Program-made: the position numbers and the translations under genes | Shown here: piece by piece, positions 35,483 through 47,700 of the stretch | Position numbering within the stretch: position 1 is the stretch's first letter | Layout of the letters: every line of letters begins with the position of its first letter | Assembly (NCBI GenBank): GCA_019915135.1 | Contig: JAHLMK010000018.1 | Coordinates: 248,001 to 312,000, forward strand | DNA length: 64,000 nucleotides | Direction: 5' to 3' | From: Strobilurus pachycystidiatus | Taxonomy: Eukaryota; Basidiomycota; Agaricomycetes; Agaricales; Physalacriaceae | Notes under the pieces: generated by a model | Seen by the model: only the letters and a program-made list of their open reading frames with translations | The model's database searches: none | Told to the model about the DNA's origin: nothing

Positions 35483-37258
35483 ATGCCGCAGCGGATATGG
35501 CCCCTCCTTCTCGCCGCGACGGTTGCGGCGCACGAACATCATGACGAGCTTACCGAAGCTGAGCTCACCGCGCCGGTCGATGCCATCCTCTGGATCCATA
35601 TGAGCCTGCAGGCGTTTGTCTGGGGCATCCTTTTTCCTGTTGGGATGGTTCTGGGCATCACTCGCAGTCGCTGGCATGTCCCGCTGCAGGTGAGTCGACA
35701 ATAACTGGGTTTCTGTTCCGCCGACGTGATTACTGAGCTTCCGGCTAGAGCACCGGCTTTGTCCTCACTATTGGCGGCTATTTCCTCGGCCACAAACACT
35801 CTGGCCGCCAGTTTCCCAAATCCGTACACGGGACCTACGCCAACATACTGTTCATTCCTATGCTTGCGCAGCTGGTCCTCGGAATATATCTGAAACTACA
35901 CATACACGAAAAGTCGCTACGGCCATGGATGGTAAGACTACACGGCGTCATTGGGAAGTCGTATCCGGTCCTGGGATGGGTGCAGTTTCTCTTCGGGGCC
36001 GCAACTTTCCGGGGGTACTGTCGTGGCGGGCATCTGGGACAGTGTCTCGCACATTATATCATGGGGAGCGCGTTCATCGGCTACGGCATCGTCATGGCTA
36101 TACTGCTTCTAGTTGGTGAGGCGTGGGTCAGGCGAAGCGGGCGTAGTCCGGAGTGGTGGGATTCATGGATGATCATGCTATGGGTAACTAAACGTCGGTC
36201 CCGTCGTAAATTAGCTGATGATTCCGTTATCAGGGTATCGTGAACACATTCACCGAACACCATGGCGGTGCTTGGTCTGTCAAGGACATGCAACACACGT
36301 GGGTCATCTCACATCCTTCTGAGGCAATATCTCACTGGTATAACAGTATCCTTGGGATTCTTTGGTGGACTGGCGGTGCTCTTGGTATCTTCCTTGCTAG
36401 AAACAACCAGGTAGGATTTTGACCATCATAGTCACATCTCACCTCTCACCGTTACTTGTAGCGCAACGTCGTTCCCGGTCTCATGTCCGTTCACTCGACG
36501 TAGTCTCTTGATCCCCTCGCTAACGGTTTACACAGTATCATACTCACCGGCTGGGGAATGTCTCAGCATGCACAGGCTCTGATGCTTTCTACGAAAGTGC
36601 ATTCGATGTTTGGTCTTACCCTCATCATGGCCGGTGTCACCCGCATCATTGAAATCTGCTTCTTTGCCGAACCGCTGACGACCTTGGACGACGACGATTC
36701 ACAAAGCGAACGCACCTTGGCCGACGGCACCCAGACTCCGGCGGCACCAGCAGAAAATAATTCCGCGAAAGCAGGCGCAGCACGGGCCTTCCGTCATCTA
36801 CCACCTTTCGTGAGTACTGAATACATGCATTGCGTGTATATAATTTTGATGTCGGTGCACAGCTACTCGTTTCTGCAGGGTAAGAGTTTCACCCTCAGTT
36901 GTCCGATTCGTCTGAACTGTCCTTTAGCACCATCTTCATGTCAGGGACCGACGAGGAACTGCAATACATACATAACATCGAGATGGATCATGTAACATAC
37001 CTCCTCATCATGTTCAGGTATGCGTCCATCTCTTCCTTGCCCCATCTTGGCTCACCTCCCCATCTCAAAAGTATCGCCTTCATCCTGTACACTATCATCG
37101 TCTCCATGATACATCTGTATACGATTAGCGGCCAAAAGGCTGTATCCGGAGACAACATCGAAATGACGTCCACAAAATGGTACTCTCGAGTGCCCAATGC
37201 CGAGAGCAACTCTGCTGAGACCCACCACATTCTTGGATCCGATGAGGAGGAGGACTGA
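35483..37258 (+). CDS. Ytp1-like multi-span membrane protein (DUF2427 plus Ytp1)
   Basis: Nine exons give 453 residues: 35483-35689, 35749-36183, 36234-36298, 36347-36410, 36462-36484, 36536-36809, 36863-36879, 36928-37017, 37072-37258. A signal peptide is followed by a His-rich start (AHEHHDEL). The N-terminal part matches the DUF2427 pattern of cytochrome b561-like helices with spaced His (HMSLQAFVWG, GHKHSG, RLHGVIGKSYPVLGW). The second part matches the Ytp1 domain (NTFTEHHGGAWSVKDMQHT, GILWWTGGALGIF, SQHAQALMLSTKVHSMFG). Yeast Ytp1 is a poorly understood membrane protein. The ordered His residues suggest haem or metal binding, which is an inference. Two exons are very short (23 and 17 nt). 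Confidence 0.85.
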
Positions 37259-37716
37259 ATTGTTACGGATACGTGTTCCTGCTGTATGCCATGATGTATT
37301 CATGTCCATTCCTATCTATTCGCTGTACCCATAGACCATCCGCAGACTATGTAGAACCAATACTTACTTGCAATGTCCGTTTGCGTGTACGTTGGAAACA
37401 GAAGATGTGAGGCGTACCTTTCCGAGTTGCCACTACCTTCCGTCTTTCGACTGGAATCAGACACGTGTCCGATGGTGTTTCCAGAACGAAATCTTGGAAG
37501 AGGAGGTTACGGAAACATTAATAAAACCATGGGAAAGGACCGTCGGACGGCATCACATCCGATGGTCATTTTGCGCTCGTCTTCCATCAGCGGCTCGGCG
37601 TCGCCGTATCCTCATTATCCTCAGTGACGGCGACCTTGCAGAAGCATTCGAACGCAACCGCACAAGCTACAAGACCAATCTTGACAGAACCTTTCGAAAA
37701 CGTCGCTGTCAGCAGA
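37259..37716. other. Intergenic
   Basis: About 460 bp between two plus-strand genes. The frame of the next gene stays open upstream to about 37624 but has no ATG before 37717. Confidence 0.5.
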
Positions 37717-40046
37717 ATGACAGATGCACGTTCACATAATGCCTCCACTCTTTCGCCCCGTGCGTCTCTGCGGGCCAGCAGGGCGCCCATGGGCCCGCGA
37801 ACGCGCCTGTCCTCCACCAGCCTTGCGCCCGTGGCCGCTGAATCCAGCAACAGAGATTCGGTGCAGTCTGCAGGATCCATCCGGTCCCGGGACTCTCTCA
37901 GGACATCGTATAGCGGCAGCAGCAGTCCCGGTCCCGTGTCCCCGATCGTCGACAGCGAGTCTTCCCCACGCACGGAGGTCAAGCCACTTCCGAAAATCGA
38001 AGAGCCCCGTGTCAATGGCCCGCCGCCGCCTCCGCTGCCAACACCCTTCCCTGCAGTCATATCCCCGTCGCCATCTCCGACACCCAGTCGCGTCGCGTCC
38101 ACGATGAACACCATAATAGAAGATGTGGATGCCGGAACGACCTCGAACACGCCGTCTTATGAGGACTCTCCGCCACCATTTCCTTCCCATTCACCTTCAC
38201 CCACTCGCGCCGCCTCCGTTTCATCCTCATCTGCGTCGGCATCCCCGGCGTTCAAGCCAGTCGCACGCGCGGCAACGCTGCCTCCTCCTCCAAAAATCAC
38301 CTTTGACACAGCGCCCATCTCACTCAAGGGACTTCCCCTCGAAGCAGCATTGTGTACGTCCCTCCGAGTCGCATCATGATAAATTCCACTAATATAGACA
38401 TTCATTTCCAGGGACCTTTGACTCCAAGGAACTACAGACTATCGTCTCTCGTGCCATTCGATCGTCTGCCCAGGAGTCCTTCATTCGCCTGGTCTCAATT
38501 GATAATCTCGATAGAGCTCTCCCCGCGGAGCTCGACAGACTCAACGCTCACAAAGCGATCACACAGTCAAAGTACCGCTTCAACATCCACCGCCGCACAA
38601 TGCTCCTCCAGGCCCTCATGTCTCTGGGAGGCTCCGGCGGCGACAAGGAGAAAGATAAGGACGGCGGTGCTGGACTACTGGTGAGCTTGGCGACGCAGTT
38701 GGCCGAAATCACGGCTTCGTGCGATATGCTGGCTGAAGAGCTTGTGCGCACGACGGATCAGATTAGGCAGATAACCAAGCTGCTCGACGTGCATTGGGCT
38801 AGCGCGTTGGCTATCGCGTTGCGCAAGGTCAGTAGTCCCTTCTATTGCCCTGTTTCGCCGCGTCCAGAGTGCTGATATCGATAACGTGATAGCTGAACGG
38901 GAGCTATGGCAAACGTACAACGGAGCTGCTCGGTGCACGGGACCGCATCGGCCATCTGGAGGCTGAGCTAGAGGACGCTTGGAAGGAGGCACAGAGATTG
39001 GCTCAGGAGATGGATGATATGGAGGCACAAGACCTCGATTTTGATCCGGACGAAGAGACTGGTATAATTGGGACGGCAGAAGTGGTCTCTCTACCTTCTC
39101 CTCCAGCGACCATGACCACTATTCCGAGACGCATGAATCCTCCTCCTCCTTTGAAAGCGATCAGACCATTACCTCCACCGACGCGCTCCCTTACACCTCC
39201 TCCGCCATCCTCACAATCACCTAATACACCATCATCTCCTCCGCCTCCCTTCTCCGAAGTATCTTCCTACGATGGAGGCGCCGACCGCGCCAGCGTCCAT
39301 CCTGGAGAGCAATCTCGTGTGGGAATGGTCACAGCTGCCCGGAAACGAAGTCTCCGCGCCTCAATGGGCAGTCTGCGCCTCCCTCGCAAGCTCAGCACCC
39401 GAGTCGCAGCCACCTCTCCTCAGAGCGCTCACCCACCCGTCCCCGAGATTCCCAAAGAACATTCCCCTACTTCTCCTGCACCCCAAAAATCCTCCCGTCG
39501 CCATTCCTTCCTGAACATGGAGGCCGAATCCGCCCCCAATACACCCAACCTTCCCAGCGCTCCCATGCCCACGCACGAAGAGACCCCACATCGCACGACC
39601 CTCGACGACATCGAGATTGTTTCCCGCGAGCCCGTCGAGCTGCGCTTTAACGCCACTTCGGATGACATGTACATCATGCCACTTCGGGATAACGAGATGG
39701 CGGCCTCTCCCAAGGCCATGAAGAAGCTGGCACGACGTTCGGCAGATAACGTTAGGCTAATGGATCCCTTGGGATCTTCTCGAGGTTCGGCTTCCCGCTT
39801 CTCTTTTCTTCATCTTGGCCCTTGGCTAACCTCACCCAACCTCTAGGCTCGGCGATTCCCTCGATATGGCTGAACGCCGACGCGCCCAAAACGCCAGCCG
39901 AACGCGTCGAGTCCATGCTGGAGGCACAGGCCACCGCTAAGGGCTCGTCCTACGGCAGGTTCAAGTCCCTGACAAAACGGTATTCACTCCCGTTCCCCGC
40001 CATGTTGGCAAGAACTCTTTCCACGCGCTCTTCTAGCTCGAGATGA
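37717..40046 (+). CDS. Conserved-looking disordered/coiled-coil protein
   Basis: I do not recognise a named family. Four exons (37717-38353, 38412-38827, 38893-39784, 39847-40046) sum to 714 residues from the ATG at 37717. Residues 1-205 are Ser/Pro-rich and disordered. Residues about 205-420 are helical and well ordered-looking (LQTIVSRAIRSSAQESFIRL, then a Leu/Ala-rich helix before LDVHWASALAIALRKL), followed by a coiled coil (ELLGARDRIGHLEAELEDAW). After a Pro-rich stretch, short basic segments recur (RKRSLRASMGSLRLPRK, KKLARRSADNVR). The end is Ser/Arg-rich. Such layouts occur in fungal cytoskeletal or polarity adaptors, but that is only a guess. Confidence 0.7.
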
Positions 40047-40158
40047 GACCCATGTTTCTCGAATCACGATGATTTTACATGCAAATTTAATCTTATTCCC
40101 GTTATACCTGTTGTAATCATAGCTCGTAGAACCCTTCAACCTATTATTCCATGTCGAT

Positions 40159-41205
40159 TCACTGCCATGGAGTGTTTGCCAAGCCGATGGCGCCTGCATT
40201 ATCAATAAGTGTGAAGGTATTGGGTTCCTTCCCTGCCTTCGAGGCCTTTGCGGCCGCGGGAATCTGCTCAGAGCCGTACCATCCAGCCAAAGCAATGCTC
40301 TTGCCAAGTACAGAGACCTAAGAGTGCCTTATTAAAATCACCGCAATGAGGGGATTCTGACGGAATCTTACCTTGATTTCCAAGGATGATGTGATGTGGG
40401 ATAGAATGCCGGTGATGGTCCTGTGACAGGCGAAGTTAGAGATTATAAACGCTCAGAGATACACACTCACGCTGCGACGCTTTCTCCCAACCGCGTCTCA
40501 GGTCTGGAAGTCCCAGCGAGGAGAGCCGGTCGGAATATGATGGTGTCGGAGTAGCCAAGGCCAGCTAGTCCCGCTTCGGTAAGACCTTTACTCCTGCAGA
40601 TTAGCGTCAACGGTGTGCGCACTGACATACTCATATTGCACTAACCGAGGATAGAGCATGGACGACTCGGAATTGGCGCCGATGGACTATGACAGCGTGG
40701 TTGTAAGCGAAGCAAGAGGCAGAGTTGGAATAGACATACAGAACAGTAAACGACGCGTTGTGAGACACCTTCAACGCGGGCTTCTTTCGCTGCGTTCAAC
40801 ACATATCTGGATCAGAAGGTCAGTAGCGGACAGAAGATATTGATGGAAACCACGTACTCGCGGTCAATCTTCTCAAATGCTTCCGCACTTCCAGCGTTCT
40901 TCCTGGTTGTACCCAGGCTGCTCAATGCATGTCTGTCAGCATGGGTCCACGCGTGGAGGCGTACAAACACACGTTATAAAGACGACGTCCCATTTGCCGT
41001 CCTTCAAGCCAGACTCGCCCAGCTTCTCATAGTCGATAGTCTTCTGCTCCAGCTTCTCTTTGCCAGCCAATGTCGAGACATCCGTAGTTATGCGGCGTCC
41101 GTATTCGCCAACCTTGCTGTAGTGAGAGGACGCGAGGAGCTCCTTGAGGACGTGCTGGCCAACCTGCCCGGTTGCGCCGATGATTAGAGCAGACTTTGCG
41201 GACAT
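40159..41205 (-). CDS. FMP52/TIP30-like NAD(P)-binding protein
   Basis: Seven exons (40973-41205, 40858-40917, 40740-40806, 40646-40686, 40471-40593, 40372-40420, 40159-40317) sum to 243 residues. The N-terminus holds a Rossmann dinucleotide motif, GATGQVGQHVLKELL. The rest fits the atypical SDR family of yeast Fmp52 and human HTATIP2/TIP30: TLGTTRKNAGS, VVYCSSIGANS, YPRSKGLTEAGL and FRPALLAG. Tyr and Lys of YxxxK appear as YPRSK. Fmp52 has been reported in mitochondrial and ER preparations, and its substrate is not established. The start ATG at 41205 gives MSAKSALIIGATG, the usual length. The gene ends 112 bp from the convergent upstream gene. Confidence 0.85.
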
Positions 41206-41732
41206 GATGAGGGGAAGAAGAAAGATAGACGACTGGCACGACCAGCTGAGCTTGTGATATAATTGATTCGATACGTCATTTGTTCATGTTATTGGCAATT
41301 GGGCCGTGGCGTTACTGGCGTATGCCGTACATACTACTACGCGTTAGTCCGGCACCGTATGGGCGGCAGTTATCAATCCAGTACGCGGGCGGTCTACGGG
41401 CGGTGAAGCAACGTTTGTAAGATACTTATGTCATCTTAGTCTCGAAACCCCGGACACACCCCGAGGCAAGCATTGTCCGACAAAATTTGCACCACCCACT
41501 CCCCCCGCTCTAACTTCGCCTTCCATCCTGCGTGCCGATAACTCCTCTCAAACGATACCGCGCACTACCCCTACAAGACGCGCTGAGCAGTGCTCGACAG
41601 CTTCAAGTTCATTGAGGATGAGAATTGGATGACGAGCTAGACGCGATCTCTACGGTCTGCATGAGGTGCGCGACTCTAGTCTCTCGTCACATCTACAACT
41701 TGTGGCAAGACGACAGAAGGTTGTTACACATA
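41206..41732. other. Intergenic
   Basis: About 530 bp between the start of the FMP52-like gene and the 3' end of the giant helicase/AAA+ gene. Nothing recognisable. Confidence 0.5.
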
Positions 41733-44700
41733 TCACTGGAGGCCAAGTGCAGCAGCCGTCACGAAATGGCCTCCGCCAGCGCAGCGATACCCACCTTGTT
41801 GCTTGGTCCATTCCCATCCCTGTACGCACTTTCCAATGAAGCGCAACCGCTTCTGAATCTGTGCCGCTTCCCTCTTTTCTTTCTCCTGCTTTTCCTGCCT
41901 CTCCTTCAGAGCCTTCTCCTGACGTTCCTTCTCTTCCCTAGCTTGGGCCTCCCTGATCAGTGCTTGTTCTCTCTGCCTGCGAATCTTATCCTTCTTCACG
42001 ACATCAGCTGCCTTCGCCTCCGCTAGGGCATGACGCTTGACGATAGCGCGTTCCTTGTCTTCCTTCGCCTTGGCATCGCGTCGCCGCTGTTGGGCCTCAC
42101 GAACAGCGTCCTCGAGGGCCTGGGCCTCATCGGCCGCCTTTTTCTTATCCTTCTGCAACTGCTCCCACTCCTCATCAGAGACGCCGCGATCGCGTTTGGG
42201 ATCATCGTTGCTTGACGCAGGCGGTGAGGTACTGCCTGATTGGTCCTTGGGAGGCGGGGATGGAGGACGAGATGTCTTGGGCTCCGAGGTCGGAGGTGGC
42301 GGTGGGGGTGGGGGTGGTGCCGACTTCACCTTCGTATTTGAAGACGATTGAGCACCAGCATTCGGGGCGTCAGCGTTTGAAGGAGGTGCTGCACCGGAAT
42401 AGGATCGTCGACGGCGGGATGGCGGCGAAGTGTTGGAAGTACGGCTGTGGCGATCTCTGTGCATCTCAACAGCACAGTCCATGGCGTCCTTGGGATCGAG
42501 AATCAGGTCGGAGCTCTTGCGAAGAGCGATGGAAGCCATTCGCTTCGCGAGTTCGAGAACGTCGCGGGCATTTCCCCATCCCTCCAGTTGGGAGAGGTCC
42601 ATCAAGACGTCTGAGAGGTCTGTGTAGATGGGACTCGAGGGTTTGTCCAAGCCGGGCAATGTAACGCCATGCTTCTGGAGCGCCTTCGTCAGGATCTGCA
42701 TGCATGCGTCCGCGCGCAGGTTGGCAAAAATGATCTCCTCGGGGAAGCGACTTGACAGCCCGCGGTTCACGGAGAGAAGGTCGTTGATGTCCTGCTCGTA
42801 GCCTGCGAGGATTACAACAATCTTGCCTTTGTACTTGTCCTGTGTCAGGAGGTCGACCATCTCGTCTACAGCCTCCTGCGCAAAGTGGCCACCTCGGAGA
42901 CGATAGGCTTCGTCGATGAACAGGACCTGCCCAAGAGCTTTCTCGAATACCTTGCGCGTCTTGGGCCCGGTGTGGCCGATATATTGGCCGACGAGATCAG
43001 AGGCAGAGCATTCTGTCACATCAGGCTTTGCCAGGAAGCCCATGTCGTAGTAGACCTGTCCCATCTTGCGCGCAGTGGTGGTTTTGCCGGTACCTATGGA
43101 TCACATTGTTAGCCACTTGTCGTCGAATTTCCGAGACTCTGATACCTGGTGGACCCTTGAAGACAAAGTTGGTCGGAATGAGGTTGTTCACGTTCTCTCC
43201 TCGGCTACGTCCAATGCGAGCGACTTCCTGATACGAGCGAAGTTTCTCCACAACGGCATCAGCTCCGACAACGTCTTTGAACATTTCGTGAAGGTTGGCA
43301 CTTGCGTTGTTGGCACGATCATAGTCGGGGTCAAAGTCCACGGGTTCGAGTACGATTGAGACGGATGGGGGTTTGCCTCTCATTCGACGAATGTAGTTCG
43401 ATTTGGCAGAGTTCAACAGGTTGTCGACTTCGCCTCCGTTTCCGAAACCTGGGCGTACTTCTGTATTGATGTGAGTTCAATGTATACCCTGTAAGAATGG
43501 AATACACACTGGCTCGTTCCAAGCGTTCTAGGGCAACCTGCTTTCCATCTGGCGTCGTCTCTAGACCATCCTTGTTCATCTTCAACTCGAGAATCTGCAG
43601 TAGCTCCGATGATGAGAAGTCGGCGAACTCAAATGCGTCGTCGAGGGCAAAGCGACGCTTGAGGCCCTCGTTGACATTCTGTTTGTATCTCAGATGATGG
43701 TCCTGATATTCATTCGACTATCACCTACCTGGAACATATCCAACATCTGCTCCTTGTATCCCAGAAGAAGGACACACCGGTCCTCGCTCGGACCTCCTTG
43801 AACCTCAGCAACGAGAGTGTCGATAACAGATGTCTTGAAAGTGTCTGTGTTCGATCCTTTCGAACTCGCTCCACCATACAAACCATACGCCTGCATAACA
43901 TATGAGTGGCGCGTAGTACGCCTTCGATAGCCTGTCCACTAACCTCGTCAATGATGAGAACTTTTCCCTTCGCCGTCTCAAGGATTGCTTTTGTGTTTGC
44001 CTCAGATTGTCCGATATACTGGCCAATGAAGTCAGATGGGTTCTTGAGTAAGACTATGGCGCGGTCAGCCCAGGCTCGCATGGATTACTGACAAAGTTTT
44101 ACCTTCACCGTTGCTAAGAAGTCCGAGGTCGGCAAGAATCCTTCCGTAAAGGCGCGCAACAGAAGTCTTTCCCGTACCAGGTGAGCCAAGGAAGACACGG
44201 TTGAGCGACATCTCTACAATCGGGCGTTCGGCCAGTTCTCGCTCGTAGTTGATCTGGATCTTGTCGAAGAGTACTTGTACCGACTCTTTGACCGATGCGA
44301 GACCAATGAGTTTCTGGAGATCAGCCCAGGCCTCAGAGTTCTGGAGGGCGTTAGAAGGCTCGGGACCAATGACATCCTCGCTGAGAAGTACGAAATCGTC
44401 GGGGCGCATACTGGCACGGCGCTCCCGAGCGATGCGCGCTGCTTGTCTGGCTGTTATCTGTGACAAAACGTTCTCCAGCGCCCTCGCGTTTCCGAAACCT
44501 TCTCGTCCTCGCCCCCGTCCAAGCCGTTTTGCAACGATGCGCCCGTAAAGACCCTTCACACCATCCTCCACCTTCATTTGTCCGTTGTACTTCGTGTGGA
44601 TACGGTACTCGAGAATCCGCAATAGCTCGGCATCTGTATAATCCTCGAACTGAAGCGTATTTGGAATTCGGCTCGGGATGCCGGGGTTGTGCTCAAAGAA

Positions 44701-47700
44701 AGTCTCCATCTGCTTGTTGTATCCAGCGAAAATGAAGACAAGCTTTCCTCGGTTGTTTTCGATTTCGGCAAGAAGGTAGTCGAGCACGGGGCTGGAGCCT
44801 GTACTTTTTGACTTTCTTCCGCCGCTCGACGTTAGCTGGTAAGCCTCGTCGATGAAGATTACCCCGCCACCGGCATTCAGTACCTTGCTGATGAGAGCTT
44901 TTGCACCTGCTACTCCGTCATGCGCCAGACTGGCGCCAGTGACTTCTTCAAAGGCCGAACCGGAAAGAACATCAACCAAGCAAAGGAATTTGGCATACTG
45001 TCTCGCAACAGTCGTTTTTCCTACATTCGCAGTGTGTCAGAATGGGTGAAAAGGAGTGACAGAGTTGTGATCTACCTGTTCCTGGATTGCCTTGAAATGT
45101 GACATGGAACCTCTCGTCTTTGAGAGACGCGGCCTGGCGCTTGAAGAGATCAACCTTGTCAAGGATTCGAAGAAGCTCTTTCTTCACAGACTCCAGGCCA
45201 ATCATTTCCATGATCAGATCCAGTGGAGGAATGACAACACCGAGCATACGCTTCCGATAGTCCCAGTCAAGCTCTGCTTCTGAAAGTTCTGTGGTAGTGG
45301 GCGCAGAAGTGCGTATGAAAGGACGACGAAGACGGGGATTGGGAGGTGTTGTCCTGGGTGGGACTTGGGAGGCAGCCGGATTAGGCGGCGGAGTCGGGAC
45401 TTGGAAGACAGTCGGGTTAGGCGGCTGAGTCTGCGGTGATGCAGCTGGCGGGAGAGACGATACATTGTTTGAATTCAAAGGACCAGAGGAAGAAACAACA
45501 GGTGTATATTGAGAGGTGGCACCAGTCGAGTTTCTGTTCTGGGACGGGGCCGAGTTGGCGGTTCGCGAGCGTTGAGCTGATTCTTTCGCATTTTGCAAAT
45601 CCTCAGTCTTTTGGCGTATCGCGTTCTCTTGCTCCTGACGTCGCTGTTCATCTTGCAGAAGCTCATGCTGCTCGGCTAACTGTTCTTCCAGCTTCTTCAT
45701 ACGTTCCCTATGCTCGGCCTCTTCCGCCTCCTTCTTCAATCGTCGCTGGAACTCCTTTTCCTGCTTCGCTTTGGCCATCTTCGCCTTTCGCTCACACTCC
45801 TTACATCCCGAAGAAGGAGGGTCAGAGCATCTCCGGGAGAGATCGTGTCCGGCGTCGCATTGCTGAGGCACAATGACGGGGCAAGGCATCTGTGAGTGAT
45901 CGACAAGAAGGTGACACTTGTGTGGACATATGTGTCCCTTGACGCCACAGGAAAGTTGTACACCGCTGAGAAAGGCGTGATGGGAATACAGCAATTCTGG
46001 ACGCAAAGAATGGCTGACCATGGCTCAGAGCATCCACCATCAGGACAGACAATATCGAACTGATCTTCCGTTTTGATCATGGCCTTACGGTCCGGGTGCT
46101 GTTGGCAGATCACTGGAAGTCCTTCGTAGAAATGATGGTCGTGTCGCAGTAGATTGAACAAATCAGTCCACAGTTCGCTCCCTTTTCGCGCATGCGAGAA
46201 AGTATGGGAGTTCCCAATCATGATGAGACCGTTTCGGGCACGGGACAGAAGAACGTTGAGACGTTCTGGCGCAAACATGAACCCGATGTCATGGTTTGAG
46301 TTACTTCTCGTAAGGGACACGATGACGATATCGCTCTCCTCTCCCTGGTAGTTATCTACAAGCGTTGAATAAAGAGAATATAAGAAAGACAACGCTTAAT
46401 TTACCGATAGTCGCAAGTCTCAGACGCCGTTTCGAGCCGGTACTTCCAGGAGTGACGAGACCAGCGCGAACGAGCTCAAAAGAGTCAAGGTCATTCAAAA
46501 CTGGGTCCGTCTCTTCCTGTAACTCTTGCTTGAGTTTCGAAAGCTGTCCCAAATATGGCGTGAGGACGACCAGCTGATCCGTGCGATAACCTTGTTGCGC
46601 CATATATTTGACGATCTTCAAGACCATTCGTGCCTCAAAGGTGTTCTGCTTGGATGACTTCGAGCCAAGATCGCGGCGGTCGGCTATAGCATTGTTGTTG
46701 TCCTCTGCATGGGCGTGATCGATGAAGATGATGTTGTCTTGTAAGCCATTAAGGTCGGGGCGGTTCTGGGTCTTCGGTGCGTCAACCAGGTCGGGGTACG
46801 TCAAGTGACGAATGAGAGCTGATATCTCAGGCCGCATCCGATGTTGGGCGATCAAAGTATGGTGAGGATATCCTTTGAGGACAAGGCGCTCAAAGAGCGA
46901 CCTGTTCAGATCGTACCCGTCACCCTTCTCGACAGTCAGGCTGTAATTGTTCACTTTCGGCCTGAGTTGCCTGTTGAGCAGTATGAGTAACACTGTAGCA
47001 AGACCGCATGAAAAAGGCTGACTTGTGATCACCAATGAGAACGAGCTGCTTCGTAGAAGCGCCAAGCGCCGTAATGACGTGACTTTCCAAAATTTCTCCA
47101 GCCTCTTCCACCAGCACAACGTCAGGACAAGCTTCCTGTATGTCAACAGTGTACTTTGCCGCCGCCGTAGTTGTGCAACCTATAACATGTTTTGTCTTCA
47201 GGACCGCGACATTGCGCTCCGCAAACTTCTCCTGCAATTCCACTTGCGTGTCATTATAGCGCCGGGCCTGGCCGTAAAGGCCTTCTATCTGCTCCATCAT
47301 GATTTCACGCGTCCATCTGTTCTCCATCGCCTGACGATCCTGCTTCGACATCTTCCAGATGTGGGCTGCCTCGCGCACGTTCGGTTGATTAGCGAGAGCA
47401 CCGGCGTTCTGCCCGCGGCGCCAGCGATCCAGTAGATCAAACTCGTCCACAGCTTTTCCCTTCTTCCCAATTCTCTGCATCCCATCCTCGGACTCCGGTA
47501 CCTGAAACGCGGAGAAGAACTCTTGCTCCTCAAACTCAAGATGGACCATGAGGTCCTCGTTACGAATGGACGACTGGAGGAACATTTGGAAAGCCTTTTC
47601 CAGAACGCCAGCGCGACGTTCACCGTCGGATTTGAGCTGTGTGATGATGGAGTTGTCGCCTTTGCTGAAGCGGTGCGTTCGGGGTTGGTTCTGGAGAAGC

